64,000 nucleotides of DNA from Erwinia persicina. Lineage in GTDB: Bacteria > Pseudomonadota > Gammaproteobacteria > Enterobacterales > Enterobacteriaceae. Positions within the stretch are counted from its first letter, which is position 1. Each line of letters starts with the position of its first letter. This document shows, piece after piece, positions 36,263 to 46,960 of this stretch. The DNA is taken from the NCBI RefSeq assembly GCF_014838825.1, contig NZ_JACYMO010000003.1:310001-374000 (forward strand), in the 5' to 3' direction. The translations under genes were made by a program, and so were the position numbers. The notes under the pieces are model-generated. The model did no database searches. It was not told the DNA's origin and was given only the letters and a program-made list of their open reading frames with translations.

Positions 36263-36301
36263 GCCCCCTGAGGTGTTGGTAGCGCTGCAGGGGGCGTTTT
36301 T
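36263..36301 (+). terminator. Terminator-like hairpin before the small RHH gene
   Basis: An 8-bp stem GCCCCCTG/CAGGGGGC with a 17-nt loop is followed by GTTTTT. It lies 156 bp after the PBP terminator and 19 bp before the next start codon, with no gene between. It may end a short untranslated transcript or act as an attenuator for the downstream gene. Confidence 0.65.
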
Positions 36302-36319
36302 CACCTTCAGGAACCGACG

Positions 36320-36511
36320 ATGATGCCGAAACTTAAAGACAGGACGCCCAAAACCGGCGGCCGTTCAGCGGCTTTTCAGCTACGCATTCACCCTGAACTC
36401 CATGACCAGCTGAGGGTGCTGACGGACAATGAAAATGTGACGCTTGCCTGCTGGCTGAAAGAGCTGGCACGGCGTGAACTCAGGAGGAGAGGAATCGAAC
36501 CACAGGGCTAG
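36320..36511 (+). CDS. Small ribbon-helix-helix-like protein
   Basis: A 63-residue basic protein whose middle, AAFQLRIHPELHDQLRVLTDNENVTLACWLKELARRELRRR, has the pattern of a ribbon-helix-helix DNA-binding fold: a short strand (FQLRIH), a helix, a turn and a second amphipathic helix. This is typical of Arc/MetJ/CopG-type repressors, antitoxins and small YlcI/YnfO-like proteins. AGGA lies seven nt before the ATG. No toxin gene adjoins it. It could regulate the downstream efflux operon, but nothing beyond proximity supports that. Confidence 0.65.
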   Translation: MMPKLKDRTPKTGGRSAAFQLRIHPELHDQLRVLTDNENVTLACWLKELARRELRRRGIEPQG

Positions 36512-36635
36512 TCAGAGCCGTTATCGCGGGAGCAACAGGGCGGCATCCGTCGATGCGAACAGCACGACCGGTTTACTCGTCGCGTTTCGATAGAAAACTT
36601 AGCAGACACTTAACAAGCCAGATTTTTGCCCCCGC

Positions 36636-36676
36636 TATAATGCTTTTCTTTTATGAGAATAATCACTCTCGTTATT
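36636..36676 (+). promoter_or_regulatory. Promoter with Fur-like site before the first RND operon
   Basis: A perfect -10 TATAAT at 36636-36641 is followed by GAGAATAATCACTCTCGTTA (36655-36674), which shares the GAGAAT/AATCA and TCTCGTTATT elements common in Fur sites. The 7-1-7 match is imperfect (about 9 of 14). It would overlap the start of transcription (about 36649) and so could give iron-dependent repression. No good -35 was found. Confidence 0.4.
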
Positions 36677-36706
36677 AATTTAAATCATTCTAATTGAGAC
36701 TTCACC

Positions 36707-37837
36707 ATGCGCTTAAGGATCCTTTCCGCGAGTTTAGTTTTTGTGCTGTCTGCCTGTGACCAGACAGCGGCACCTTCCGGCGATGTGCCGGTTAATGTGG
36801 GGGTCAGCACGCTGAAAAGCGAAGCCGTTACCCTGTTCACTCAATTGCCCGGCCGGACTACGGCGGTGCGCACGGCAGAAGTGCGCCCGCAGGTCAGCGG
36901 TATCGTGCTGAAACGCCTGTTTAAAGAGGGGAGCGAGGTCAAAGCCGGACAGCCTCTCTATCAGATCGACCCGGCGAGCTATCAGGCGACCTACGATAAA
37001 GCCATGGCTACCCTGATTAACGCGGATAAAGTCGCTGCACGCTACAAACCGCTGGCTGCCGCCCATGCCATCAGTCAGCAGACTTACGATGATGCTGTTG
37101 CCACGGCTCGTGAGGCGAGGGCGGATGTGGAAACAGCGCGGGTCAATCTGAACTACACCCATGTCCGGGCACCCATCACCGGGCATATCGGTCGCTCCCT
37201 CACCACGGAGGGGGCACTGGTAACGAACGGCCAGAGCAGCTACATGAGTCTGATCCAGCAGCTTGATCCGATCTATGTGGACGTCAGCGAGTCGTCGCTC
37301 GATCTGCTGGCACAGCGCCGCGCGCTGGCAAACGGGCAGATGAAAAAAGCCGGAGACAATGCGGCAGCGGTGACGCTGACGCTGGAGGACGGTTCTCCCT
37401 ACCCACTGGAGGGGCGTCTGGAGTTCTCCGAAGTAACGGTAGATGAAAGTACCGGCAGCGTCACCATGCGTGCCGCCTTCCCCAACCCGCAGCGCGATCT
37501 TCTGCCGGGGATGTTTGTTCACGCCAGCTTCCCCCAGGGCGTGGCAGAGCAGGGCATTCTGGTGCCGCAGGAGTCGATTATGCACGACACCAAAGGTCGG
37601 CCGTATGTCTATCTGGTGGATGCGAAAAACCGTATCACCGAGCAGCAGATCGTCACGGGCCAGATGCTGGGCAACAAATGGCTGGTGAATGCCGGTCTGA
37701 AGTCGGGCGACAGGGTCGTGGTCAACGGCCTGCAGAGCGTTCATCCGGGATCGCGGGTGTCAACCAGCGCCAGTGAGAGTCAGAGGCCGGAAGCATCAAA
37801 GGCAAATCTGACCACCGCCGACCCGTCGGCTCAGTAA
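36707..37837 (+). CDS. RND efflux periplasmic adaptor (AcrA/MexA family)
   Basis: A 376-residue membrane fusion lipoprotein: lipobox LSAC with lipidated C17, then beta-barrel and lipoyl half-motifs (RPQVSGIVLKRLFKEGSEVKAGQPLYQIDPASYQA, about 64-98; VNLNYTHVRAPITGHIGRSL), an alpha-hairpin and a membrane-proximal domain. It links the inner membrane RND pump with the outer membrane channel. First gene of an adaptor-pump-channel operon, 15 bp before the pump gene. Slightly shorter than AcrA (397). Not the housekeeping acrA, which lies beside acrR elsewhere. Confidence 0.9.
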   Translation: MRLRILSASLVFVLSACDQTAAPSGDVPVNVGVSTLKSEAVTLFTQLPGRTTAVRTAEVRPQVSGIVLKRLFKEGSEVKAGQPLYQIDPASYQATYDKAMATLINADKVAARYKPLAAAHAISQQTYDDAVATAREARADVETARVNLNYTHVRAPITGHIGRSLTTEGALVTNGQSSYMSLIQQLDPIYVDVSESSLDLLAQRRALANGQMKKAGDNAAAVTLTLEDGSPYPLEGRLEFSEVTVDESTGSVTMRAAFPNPQRDLLPGMFVHASFPQGVAEQGILVPQESIMHDTKGRPYVYLVDAKNRITEQQIVTGQMLGNKWLVNAGLKSGDRVVVNGLQSVHPGSRVSTSASESQRPEASKANLTTADPSAQ

Positions 37838-37852
37838 GTAAAGGAAACGTGG

Positions 37853-40800
37853 ATGTCTAAATTTTTTATTGAACGCCCTATTTTTGCCTGGGTGATTGCC
37901 ATTGTGGTGATGCTGGTGGGGGGGCTGTCGATTCTCAGCCTGCCTGTGAACCAGTATCCGAATATCGCGCCGCCGGCGATTTCGGTCCAGATCGCCTACC
38001 CTGGTGCCAGCGCAGAAACCACACAGAATACGGTGGTGCAGGTTATTGAACAGCAGCTTAACGGGCTGGATCACCTGCGCTATATCGAATCGCAGAGCAA
38101 CAGTGACGGCAGCGCCACGATTATCGTCACCTTCAACCAGGGTACCGATCCGGATATCGCTCAGGTTCAGGTGCAGAATAAGGTCTCGCTGGCCGAGTCA
38201 CAGCTACCGACTGAAGTGGTTAATCAGGGGATTAATATCCGTAAATACCAGTCCAACTTTATGCTGGTTGTCGGGCTGACATCGAGTAATCCTAACCTGA
38301 GCAACGGCGATCTTGCTGACCTGATGGTGTCGAAATTACAGGACCCGATCGCCCGCAGTAACGGCGTGGGTGACTTTATGGTGATGGGGTCAGAATACGG
38401 AATGCGTATCTGGCTGGACCCGGCAAAACTGTATAAATACCAGCTGGTCCCCAGCGATATTACAACGGCCATCAGTCAGCAGAACGTGCAGGTCTCCAGC
38501 GGTAAGCTGGCCGGCTTGCCGACGGTGAATGGAGCCCGATTCAGCGCTACCGTGGTGGGCAAAACGCGTTTGCAGTCGGTGGAGCAGTTTAAAAATATCC
38601 TGCTGAAGGTCAACCCTGATGGCTCCCAGGTGCGCCTGCGTGATGTGGGTGGCATCGATCTGGGGCCGCAGGATTACAGCATCTCGGCCACTTACAACGG
38701 TGAGCCCTCGGTGGGGATTGCGCTGCGTCTCGCCAGCGGCGGTAACGTGCTGGATGCGATCAACAACGTGCGCAAAACTGTCAACGGCATCAAACCCTCC
38801 CTGCCCGAAGGGGTGAAAGTGAACTTCCCCTACGATACCTCGCCGGTCGTCAGCGCCTCGATTAAAGAGGTGGTAAAGACCCTGGTTGAGGCGATCGTTT
38901 TGGTGTTCCTGGTTATGTTGCTGTTTTTACAGAACCTGCGGGCGACGCTGATCACCACCATGGTCGTGCCGGTCGTCCTGCTGGGCACCTTCGGTATTCT
39001 CGCGGCTTGCGGTTACACCATCAACATTCTGACGATGTTCGGCATGGTGCTGGCCATCGGCCTGCTGGTGGATGACGCCATCGTGGTGGTAGAAAACGTC
39101 GAGCGTGTAATGCACGACGAGGGACTCGACCCGAAAGCGGCCACCATAAAATCCATGCAGCAGATCCAGGGCGCCCTGCTGGGTATTGCCCTCGTCCTGT
39201 CGGCGGTACTGCTGCCGATGGCCTTCTTTAGTGGTTCTACCGGTGTGATTTACCGCCAGTTTTCGATCACCATCGTGTCGGCGATGGCACTCTCCGTGCT
39301 GATGGCGATGATCTTTACCCCGGCGCTGTGTGCCACCTTACTGAAAGCCAGCTCCGCCGAACATAAAAACACCGGGATGGCTGGCTGGTTTAACCGTAAG
39401 TTTGATGCCGGCACGCTGCGCTACACCCGCAGCGTTGGGGTGGTGATCTCCAGGCGCTATCTGTTCCTGCTGATCTATCTGGGCATCGTGGTGGCCACCG
39501 GCTATCTGTTCACGCGCGTACCCACTTCATTCCTGCCGGATGAGGATCAGGGGGTCATGATGGTGCAGGTGACGCTGCCGGCCAATGCTTCCAGCGAACG
39601 CACACAGGAGGTACTGAATAACATTGGCGGCTGGCTGCTGAAAAATGAACCGGAAGTCAGATCCGTGTTTTCACCAAACGGATTCAGCTTTGCCGGACGT
39701 GGGGAAAATACCGCCATGTCTTTCGTTCTGCTAAAACCCTGGGATCAGCGCAACAGTAACCAGTCGGTGGCCAAACTGGCACAGCGAACTATGGCGCACT
39801 TTGCCTCCCTGAAGGATGCCAAAGTGTTTGCCCTGGTGCCGCCTGCGGTCATGGAGCTGGGCAATGCGACCGGCTTTGACTTCTTCCTGCAGGATGTGAA
39901 TAACCAGGGCCACGCGGCGCTGATGGCGGCGAGAAATCAGTTCCTCGCGATGGCGGCAAAAGACAAACGGCTGTTCGCGACCCGACCCAACGGCATGGAG
40001 GATGAACCGCAGTACCATCTGATCATTGACGATGAGCGGGCAAGGGCGCTGGGCCTGAACCTGGAAGATATCAACGACACGCTCTCCACCGCCTGGGGTT
40101 CCAATTATGTGAATCAGTTTATTTACAACGGCCGCGTGAAGAAAGTCTACGTGCAGGGGAATGCGGGTTCCCGCGTCACCCCGGAAGATCTGGACAAGTG
40201 GTACTTCCGCAACGCCAGCGGTGACATGGTGCCGTTCTCGGCGTTTGGCAGCGGTAAATGGGAATACGGTTCGCCACGCTATGAACGTTTCAACGGCGTG
40301 TCGGCGGTCGAAATTATGGGCTCCCCGGCTCCCGGCTACAGCTCCGGTGAGGCGGTCAAAGCGGTCAATGAGATCGCTGCCAGACTGCCCAAAGGCTTCA
40401 GCGTGCAGTGGCACGGCCTGTCCTATGAGGAACAGATGTCGGGCTCACAAACGCCTGCGCTGTATACCATCTCCATCCTGATGGTCTTCCTCTGCCTCGC
40501 CGCGCTGTATGAGAGCTGGTCGATCCCATTCTCGGTGCTGATGGTGGTACCGATGGGCGTGCTGGGGACGATTCTGGCCGTGCTGCTGCGCGGGCTGGAA
40601 AATGATGTTTTCTTCCAGGTGGGGCTGCTGACCACCGTCGGGCTGGCGGCAAAGAACGCCATTCTGATTGTTGAGTTCGCCAAGGATCTGCATGAGAACG
40701 AAGGTAAAGGGCTGGTGGATGCGGCGATGGAGGCGGCCAGACTGCGTATCCGGCCGATCATCATGACGTCGATGGCCTTTGTGCTCGGCGTGATGCCGCT

Positions 40801-40981
40801 CACCATCTCACACGGGGCAGGTGCCGGTAGCCAGCACTCCATCGGGACAGCCGTGGTGGGCGGGATGATCACCGCTACCTTCCTCGCTATCTTCTTTGTC
40901 CCGATGTTTTACGTTGCGGTTGCGCAGCATTTTGCTGGTAAAAGAAAATCGAAAACTGAGGTCGAAGAACATGATGCGTAA
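37853..40981 (+). CDS. RND efflux pump (HAE1, AcrB-like)
   Basis: A 1042-residue proton-driven multidrug exporter of the hydrophobe/amphiphile RND family. The N-terminus [20 protein letters not shown] is that of AcrB/AcrD/MexB; the proton-relay aspartates are in helix 4 ([19 protein letters not shown]) and the lysine in helix 10 ([13 protein letters not shown]). Two large periplasmic loops form the porter domain. The substrate range cannot be predicted; drugs, bile-like compounds, plant phenolics or siderophores are all handled by relatives. The stop overlaps the channel gene start by 11 bp. Confidence 0.93.
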   Translation: MSKFFIERPIFAWVIAIVVMLVGGLSILSLPVNQYPNIAPPAISVQIAYPGASAETTQNTVVQVIEQQLNGLDHLRYIESQSNSDGSATIIVTFNQGTDPDIAQVQVQNKVSLAESQLPTEVVNQGINIRKYQSNFMLVVGLTSSNPNLSNGDLADLMVSKLQDPIARSNGVGDFMVMGSEYGMRIWLDPAKLYKYQLVPSDITTAISQQNVQVSSGKLAGLPTVNGARFSATVVGKTRLQSVEQFKNILLKVNPDGSQVRLRDVGGIDLGPQDYSISATYNGEPSVGIALRLASGGNVLDAINNVRKTVNGIKPSLPEGVKVNFPYDTSPVVSASIKEVVKTLVEAIVLVFLVMLLFLQNLRATLITTMVVPVVLLGTFGILAACGYTINILTMFGMVLAIGLLVDDAIVVVENVERVMHDEGLDPKAATIKSMQQIQGALLGIALVLSAVLLPMAFFSGSTGVIYRQFSITIVSAMALSVLMAMIFTPALCATLLKASSAEHKNTGMAGWFNRKFDAGTLRYTRSVGVVISRRYLFLLIYLGIVVATGYLFTRVPTSFLPDEDQGVMMVQVTLPANASSERTQEVLNNIGGWLLKNEPEVRSVFSPNGFSFAGRGENTAMSFVLLKPWDQRNSNQSVAKLAQRTMAHFASLKDAKVFALVPPAVMELGNATGFDFFLQDVNNQGHAALMAARNQFLAMAAKDKRLFATRPNGMEDEPQYHLIIDDERARALGLNLEDINDTLSTAWGSNYVNQFIYNGRVKKVYVQGNAGSRVTPEDLDKWYFRNASGDMVPFSAFGSGKWEYGSPRYERFNGVSAVEIMGSPAPGYSSGEAVKAVNEIAARLPKGFSVQWHGLSYEEQMSGSQTPALYTISILMVFLCLAALYESWSIPFSVLMVVPMGVLGTILAVLLRGLENDVFFQVGLLTTVGLAAKNAILIVEFAKDLHENEGKGLVDAAMEAARLRIRPIIMTSMAFVLGVMPLTISHGAGAGSQHSIGTAVVGGMITATFLAIFFVPMFYVAVAQHFAGKRKSKTEVEEHDA

Positions 40982-42374
40982 CGCTTTTTCTCTGGGGATG
41001 TTACCACTGGCAGTCATACTGGCAGGCTGTACGATGGAGCCGGACTATCAGCGTCCGGCCCTGCCGGTGGCCGCGCATTATGACCAGAATAACCCCCTTG
41101 CCGGCAACGGTGCGGATATCCGCTGGCAGAACTTCTTTACCGATCCGGTAATGCACCGGTTGATCGCCAGCGCGCTGGACAATAACCGCGATCTACGCGT
41201 GGCGGCGCTTAACGTCGAAGTGGCGCGTTCACAGGTGCAGATTGACCGTGCGGCGCTGATGCCCTCCGTTGACTTCAACGGCAGTGATGACGTGACGCAT
41301 CTGCCGGGTAACCTCTACAGTACGAAAAGCAGTGGGCCGGTTACCTACCGGCAGATGAATACCAGCCTGGGCGTAACGGCGTGGGAACTGGACTTCTTCG
41401 GTCGGCTGCGCAGCCTGCGCGATCAGGCGCTGGAAGCCTGGCTGGCCAGCGCGGCCACGCAGCGGGCTACGCAGATCAGCCTGATTGCCGAAGTGGCCTC
41501 GGGCTATCTTTCGCTCTGTGCGGATAATGCACTGCTGAAGCTGGCGCAGGATACGGCGAAGAGTCAGCAGGATTCCTACGATCTGACCAAACGCAGTTAT
41601 GACGGCGGCGTGGCCAGCGAGCAGGACCTTGTGCAGGCCGAAACCTCGGTGCGGGCAGCACAGGCCGATATCGCCAGCTACAGTCGTCAGGTGCGACAGG
41701 ACGTTAACGCCCTCAGGCTGCTGGTGGGCACCGAACTCCCGCCGGATTTACTGGCGGGGGCACATTTACAAAAGGCGTGGCACTTCCCGCCGACGCCGGC
41801 CGGACTCCCGTCCGATCTGCTGACGCGCCGCCCGGATATTATCGCCGCAGAACATACGCTGAAAGCGGCCAATGCCAACATCGGGGCGGCGCGCGCCGCC
41901 TTCTTCCCCAGCATCTCGCTCACCGCGGCGGGGGGCTCCACCTCCAGTACCTTCAGTCATCTGCTCTCTGGCGGAACGGCGGCCTGGTCGTTTGGCCCGG
42001 GTATCAACCTGCCGATCTTCGACGGCGGGGTGAATATGGCCAATCTGGATATCGCCAAACTGCAAAAACGCATTGAAATTGCAGACTATGAAAAAACCAT
42101 TCAGACGGCATTTAAAGAGGTGGGGGACGCGCTGGCAGGGCAGGAAACCTATCAGGATGAGCTAAAAGCACGGCAGTTGGATGAGGCGGCAAACCAGCGT
42201 AATTTCAGCTTCGCAGACGTGCGCTACCGTGAAGGCGTGGACAACTATCTTAACGTGCTGGTGGCGCAGCGCTCACTGTATGCCTCACAGCAGTCGCTGA
42301 TCACCACGCGCCTGGGACAGCTCAACCAGCAGATAACGCTGTATAAGGCACTGGGAGGTGGCTGGAAATCGTGA
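40971..42374 (+). CDS. Outer membrane efflux channel lipoprotein (NodT/OprM family)
   Basis: A 467-residue TolC-like channel of the lipoprotein NodT/OprM subgroup: signal with lipobox LAGC, then two repeats of outer membrane efflux domains with helices such as [20 protein letters not shown] and the repeat-2 segment [32 protein letters not shown]. The C-terminus LGGGW is typical. It completes a self-contained tripartite pump with the two genes upstream. ATG 40971 was chosen; the next codon is also ATG. Confidence 0.9.
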   Translation: MMRNAFSLGMLPLAVILAGCTMEPDYQRPALPVAAHYDQNNPLAGNGADIRWQNFFTDPVMHRLIASALDNNRDLRVAALNVEVARSQVQIDRAALMPSVDFNGSDDVTHLPGNLYSTKSSGPVTYRQMNTSLGVTAWELDFFGRLRSLRDQALEAWLASAATQRATQISLIAEVASGYLSLCADNALLKLAQDTAKSQQDSYDLTKRSYDGGVASEQDLVQAETSVRAAQADIASYSRQVRQDVNALRLLVGTELPPDLLAGAHLQKAWHFPPTPAGLPSDLLTRRPDIIAAEHTLKAANANIGAARAAFFPSISLTAAGGSTSSTFSHLLSGGTAAWSFGPGINLPIFDGGVNMANLDIAKLQKRIEIADYEKTIQTAFKEVGDALAGQETYQDELKARQLDEAANQRNFSFADVRYREGVDNYLNVLVAQRSLYASQQSLITTRLGQLNQQITLYKALGGGWKS

Positions 42375-42400
42375 TGAAAACAGAGTGAATATTGCAGTTC

Positions 42401-42468
42401 TTACGAAAACCTTACGCCCCTCGTATAGAACCTCCGCAGATAATTAGATGATAATGGGAATTACTATC
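42401..42468 (+). promoter_or_regulatory. Promoter and Fur box upstream of the mdt-like operon
   Basis: A candidate promoter TTACGA-17 bp-TATAGA (42401-42429) is followed by GATAATGGGAATTACTATC (42450-42468), which matches the 19-bp Fur consensus GATAATGATAATCATTATC at 15 of 19 positions. The box also contains a possible -10 (GATAAT). Iron-dependent repression of what lies downstream is expected. Confidence 0.7.
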
Positions 42469-42521
42469 AACAAGTATTGATGGTGCCGCCGTTCAGCCAG
42501 GTCTGACCGACGTTAAATCCC

Positions 42522-42556
42522 AACTGCGCTGGACCTGTCAGCGCAGTTCTCTTTTT
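42522..42556 (+). terminator. Intrinsic terminator in the mdtA leader
   Basis: A perfect 10-bp stem AACTGCGCTG/CAGCGCAGTT with a 7-nt loop is followed by CTCTTTTT. It lies between the Fur box and the mdtA start, 25 bp before the ATG. It may end the upstream operon, act as an attenuator of mdtABC, or be the 3' end of a Fur-controlled small RNA of about 90-120 nt. Confidence 0.85.
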
Positions 42557-42581
42557 ACTGCATCCTGAAGACGTTAACCCC

Positions 42582-43805
42582 ATGATCGCGAACCTACCGA
42601 AGAAACCTCACTCCCGGCGAACTCAGTTTCTCTGCCTGATTATGCTGCTGATTGCTGTCGCACTGATCTGGCATTTCTGGCCGCAGGGGCATTCCGCCAC
42701 GGGTACACCCGGCGGTATGCGGGGGCCGGGCGGGCCGGGAAAGACGGCGGGAATGACCACGCCTGTGCATACCGGTACGGTAGTGCAGGCCGATGTGCCG
42801 GTTTATCTCGATGCGCTGGGAACGGTGATCCCGAATGCAACGGTGACCGTCACCAGCCGGGTGGAGGGGCAGCTGGTACACGTCTACTTCAAAGAGGGGC
42901 AGAAAGTGGCGGCGGGGGAGTTGCTGGCACAGATTGACCCGCGCAGCTATCAGGCGACGCTGGCGCAGTATCAGGGCGAGCTTAATCAGAATCAGGCGCT
43001 GCTGAGAAGTGCGCAGCTGACGCTGGCGCGCTATCAGAAACTGTATGCTCAGGACTCGCTGGCGCGCCAGGATCTCGATACCCAGACCGCCACCGTCGGC
43101 CAGTACCGCGGTGCGGTGACAGCGGATCGGGCGCAGATTGACGCGGCAAAACTCAATATTGAATATGCCCGTATTACCGCCCCGATCGGCGGGCGGGTGG
43201 GCCTGCGCCTGGTGGACGCCGGTAATCAGGTACAGAGCAGTTCGACCACCGGGCTGGTGACCATTACCCAGACGCAGCCTGCAGCGGTCACCTTTAGCCT
43301 GCCCCAGAGCCATATCCCGACGCTGCTGGCCGCCCTGCACCATGACCGGACGCTGCCTGCGACCGCTTTTGATCAGCAGGGCAGCCGCGCGCTGGCGCAG
43401 GGGGAGGTGCAGTATATCAGTAACCAGATCGACACCAGCACCGGCTCGGTGGAGCTGAAAGCGCTGTTTGCCAACGGGGATGAGGCGCTGTATCCGAATC
43501 AGTTTGTGAATCTGCGTCTGCAAACCGGCACCCTCAAACAGGCTACGGTGATCCCTGCTCAGGCCCTGCAGCTGAGCAGCGATGGCAGTTTTGTCTATGT
43601 GGTGAATAAGGACAGTACAGTAAGCCGTAAAGCGGTGACCACCGGGCCGATCTTTGGCAGTGACCGTCAGGCGATCCTGCAGGGCGTCAGCGCCGGGGAG
43701 CGGGTAGTGACGGAAGGGATAGACCGTCTGTCCGACGGCAGTAAAGTCGCCGTGGTGACCGCGGAAGAGACGGCTGCCGCCAGCGCCGGTAAGAAAGCGC
43801 AATGA
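42582..43805 (+). CDS. mdtA: RND efflux adaptor, MdtA-like
   Basis: A 407-residue membrane fusion protein with an N-terminal transmembrane anchor (about 15-34, [18 protein letters not shown]), lipoyl half-motifs ([37 protein letters not shown] and [19 protein letters not shown]) and a beta-barrel/proximal domain ([23 protein letters not shown]), matching MdtA. It overlaps mdtB by 4 bp (ATGA). The ribosome site is weak (GAAG). E. coli mdtABC is followed by mdtD-baeSR; here the fourth gene is an outer membrane channel, as in Pseudomonas muxABC-opmB. Confidence 0.88.
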   Translation: MIANLPKKPHSRRTQFLCLIMLLIAVALIWHFWPQGHSATGTPGGMRGPGGPGKTAGMTTPVHTGTVVQADVPVYLDALGTVIPNATVTVTSRVEGQLVHVYFKEGQKVAAGELLAQIDPRSYQATLAQYQGELNQNQALLRSAQLTLARYQKLYAQDSLARQDLDTQTATVGQYRGAVTADRAQIDAAKLNIEYARITAPIGGRVGLRLVDAGNQVQSSSTTGLVTITQTQPAAVTFSLPQSHIPTLLAALHHDRTLPATAFDQQGSRALAQGEVQYISNQIDTSTGSVELKALFANGDEALYPNQFVNLRLQTGTLKQATVIPAQALQLSSDGSFVYVVNKDSTVSRKAVTTGPIFGSDRQAILQGVSAGERVVTEGIDRLSDGSKVAVVTAEETAAASAGKKAQ

Positions 43806-46800
43806 ATCCGTCGCGCATTTTTATCGAACGCCCGGTGGCCACTATCCTGCTGATGATGGGCGTGCTGATTTCCGGTATTTTTGCTTACCGCACGCTCTCC
43901 ACCTCGGCGCTGCCGCAGGTGGACTACCCGACCATTCAGGTCACCACGCTCTATCCCGGTGCCAGCCCGGATGTCATGGCTTCATCGGTAACGGCCCCTC
44001 TGGAACGCCAGCTCGGACAGATGTCCGGTCTGAGCCAGATGTCCTCCAGCAGCGCCAGCGGATCGTCAGTGATCTCACTGAAATTCTCGCTCGACCTGTC
44101 GCTGGACGTGGCCGAACAGGAAGTGCAGGCGGCAATCAATGCCGCCGACAGCCTGCTCCCTGACGACCTGCCTAATCCGCCGACCTATAAGAAGGTTAAT
44201 CCGGCAGACAGTGCGGTGATCACTCTGGCCGCCAGCTCGGATACGCTGCCCCTGACCCGGGTTCAGGACCTGGTAAACACCCGTATTGCCCTGAAGCTGT
44301 CGCAGATTTCCGGGGTCGGTATGGTGACGCTGGCGGGGGGCCACCAGCCGGCCATCCGCCTGCAGATGGACCCGAAAGCACTGGCGGCACACGGCCTGAC
44401 GCTGGAAGACGTGAATACGCTGATCGGTAACAGCAACGTTAACGGCTCGAAGGGCGGGTTTGACGGCCAGTACCACTCAGTGACCATTGATGCCAATGAC
44501 CAGCTACGCACCGCCGCGGAATACGGCAATCTGATCCTTACCTGGAAAAACGGGGCGGCGCTGCGCCTGCGCGACCTGGCGCATATCGAAGAAGCCGCAG
44601 AGAATACCTGGCAGTCGGCGTGGGCTGACAATCAGCCGGCGATTGTTATCAGCGTGCTGCGCCAGCCCGGGGCGAACGTTATCTCAGTGGTGGACAGTAT
44701 TAAAGCACAGCTGCCGGCGTTACAGGCGGCAATGCCGGACGGGGTTCGGGTGAGGATACTCTCTGACCGCACCCAGACCATTCGCGCCTCCATCAGCGAT
44801 GTGCAGTTTGAGTTGATGCTGTCGATTGCGCTGGTGGTCATGGTGACGTTCCTGTTCCTGCGCAACGTGGCGGCCACGCTGATCCCCAGCGTAACCGTAC
44901 CGCTGTCGCTGGTCGGCACCTTTGGGGTGATGTACCTGGCTGGTTTCAGCCTGAATAATCTCTCGCTGATGGCCCTGACCGTTGCCACTGGCTTTGTGAT
45001 TGACGATGCCATCGTGGTAGTGGAGAACATTTCCCGCCGTCTGGAAAAGGGGGAAAGCCCGCTGGAAGCGGCGCTGAAAGGCTCGGCCCAGATCGGCTTT
45101 ACCCTTATTTCTCTGACTTTTTCCCTGATTGCGGTGCTGATCCCGCTGTTGTTTATGGGGGATGTCGTCGGGCGGCTCTTTCGCGAATTTGCCATCACGC
45201 TGGCGGTGTCGATCCTCGTTTCCCTGCTGGTGTCGCTGACGCTGACACCGATGCTGTGTGCGACACTGTTACGCCCGGTTCCTGAAAATCGCCAGACGTG
45301 CTTCTATCGTAAGGGCGGCGAGTTTTTTGACCGGCTGGTGGCCGGGTACGATCGCCTGCTGACCGTCGTTCTCAACCATCAGCGTCTGACACTGCTGGTG
45401 TCGCTGACCACGCTGATCCTTACTGTGCTGCTCTATCTGCTGGTGCCGAAAGGCTTCTTCCCGGCCCAGGATACCGGGCTGATCCAGGGGGTAACGGTGG
45501 CCTCGCAGGATGTGTCATTTAAAGAGATGTCGCGGCGGCAGCAGCAGCTGGCGGCGATGATTTTGCAAAATCCGGCCGTCGGGAGCCTCTCCTCGACGGT
45601 AGGCATTGATGGCAGCAATACCAGCCTCAACAGTGGCCGCCTGCTGATTAACCTTAAACCGTTTGACCAGCGGGGCGAACGCGCGGATAGCGTCATCGCG
45701 CAGCTCCGGCAGGCGACGGCGGGCGTGCCGGGCATCGCGCTTTATCTGCAATCCGCACAGGATCTGACGGTTAACGACCAGGTCACGCCGGACCGCTACC
45801 AGCTAACGCTGGATGATGCGGACAGCCAGAACCTGGTGACCTGGTCACCGAAGCTGGTCAGTGCGCTGCGTCAGCGTCCCGAATTCAGCTCGGTGGTCAG
45901 TAATTTACAGGACCAGGGACAGGTGGCCTATGTCGAACTCAACCGTGATGCCGCCGCGCGCTTCGGCATCACGGCCTCAGACGTTGATACGGCACTGTAT
46001 AACGCCTTCGGCCAGCGTCTGATTTCGACGATATTTACCCAGTCGAATCAGTATCGCGTTGTGCTGGAGGTGGCACCGGCCTTCCGGCAGTCTCCGGCCT
46101 CGTTCGACGATATCTGGCTGCAACCGTCAGCCGAGAGCAGCACCGCGACGTCAACAACTGACAGCGCCTCCACGACCCGCAGTTCGGCCAGCGGGATGGT
46201 CAAACTGACCTCGGTGGCAAGTATTCACCTGCGTACCGGTTCGCTGGTGCATATGCGTCTGAACCAGTTCCCGGCGGTGACGATCTCGTTCAATCTGAGT
46301 GACGGCTATTCACTGGAGCAGGCACAACAGGCGGTAAGCGAGGTCTCGGCCTCGCTGGCGGTGCCGCCGTCGGTGACGCTGCGCTACCAGGGGGAAGCCG
46401 CAGCCTTTCAGCGTGCCACCGGTAATACGCTGTGGCTGATCCTCGCCGCGCTGCTGACCATGTATGGGGTGCTGGGGATCCTCTACGAGAGCTTTATACA
46501 TCCGGTGACCATTCTGTCAACGTTGCCCTCGGCGGCGGTGGGCGCTCTGCTGACGTTAATGCTGGCCGGCACGGAATTTAGCCTGATCGCGCTGATCGGA
46601 GTGATCCTGCTGATTGGCATAGTCAAAAAGAACGCCATTATGATGATCGACTTTGCCCTGGAGGCAGTTAAAACGCAGCACCTCGGTCCGCGAGAGGCGA
46701 TCCACCAGGCCTGTCTTCAGCGCTTCCGTCCGATCCTGATGACCACCATGGCGGCGCTACTGGGTGCGCTGCCGCTGATGCTGGCCTCCGGCTCGGGGGC

Positions 46801-46960
46801 GGAGCTGCGCCAGCCGCTGGGGCTGGTGATCGTGGGCGGTCTGATCTTCAGCCAGGTGCTGACGCTGTTCTCCACCCCGGTGATCTACCTGTGGTTTGAC
46901 GGCGTGTCACAGCGTATGAAACGCTATCTGCGCCGTCAGGCCGCACGGGGGCGTGAATGA
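43802..46960 (+). CDS. mdtB: RND efflux pump subunit, MdtB-like
   Basis: A 1052-residue RND transporter that in E. coli forms a heterotrimer with MdtC. Key parts: [20 protein letters not shown] at the N-terminus, the proton-relay pair in [19 protein letters not shown], and [18 protein letters not shown] in helix 10. Closest to MdtB/MuxB by pattern ([22 protein letters not shown]). Unlike E. coli MdtB it carries a Ser/Thr-rich low-complexity stretch near residues 776-800 ([20 protein letters not shown]) in the second periplasmic loop. It overlaps neighbours by 4 bp on each side. Confidence 0.9.
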   Translation: MNPSRIFIERPVATILLMMGVLISGIFAYRTLSTSALPQVDYPTIQVTTLYPGASPDVMASSVTAPLERQLGQMSGLSQMSSSSASGSSVISLKFSLDLSLDVAEQEVQAAINAADSLLPDDLPNPPTYKKVNPADSAVITLAASSDTLPLTRVQDLVNTRIALKLSQISGVGMVTLAGGHQPAIRLQMDPKALAAHGLTLEDVNTLIGNSNVNGSKGGFDGQYHSVTIDANDQLRTAAEYGNLILTWKNGAALRLRDLAHIEEAAENTWQSAWADNQPAIVISVLRQPGANVISVVDSIKAQLPALQAAMPDGVRVRILSDRTQTIRASISDVQFELMLSIALVVMVTFLFLRNVAATLIPSVTVPLSLVGTFGVMYLAGFSLNNLSLMALTVATGFVIDDAIVVVENISRRLEKGESPLEAALKGSAQIGFTLISLTFSLIAVLIPLLFMGDVVGRLFREFAITLAVSILVSLLVSLTLTPMLCATLLRPVPENRQTCFYRKGGEFFDRLVAGYDRLLTVVLNHQRLTLLVSLTTLILTVLLYLLVPKGFFPAQDTGLIQGVTVASQDVSFKEMSRRQQQLAAMILQNPAVGSLSSTVGIDGSNTSLNSGRLLINLKPFDQRGERADSVIAQLRQATAGVPGIALYLQSAQDLTVNDQVTPDRYQLTLDDADSQNLVTWSPKLVSALRQRPEFSSVVSNLQDQGQVAYVELNRDAAARFGITASDVDTALYNAFGQRLISTIFTQSNQYRVVLEVAPAFRQSPASFDDIWLQPSAESSTATSTTDSASTTRSSASGMVKLTSVASIHLRTGSLVHMRLNQFPAVTISFNLSDGYSLEQAQQAVSEVSASLAVPPSVTLRYQGEAAAFQRATGNTLWLILAALLTMYGVLGILYESFIHPVTILSTLPSAAVGALLTLMLAGTEFSLIALIGVILLIGIVKKNAIMMIDFALEAVKTQHLGPREAIHQACLQRFRPILMTTMAALLGALPLMLASGSGAELRQPLGLVIVGGLIFSQVLTLFSTPVIYLWFDGVSQRMKRYLRRQAARGRE

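Noticed and set aside
42594-43802. 402-codon frame opposite mdtA
   Set aside because: Shadow of the adaptor gene; a GC-rich third-position effect explains its length.
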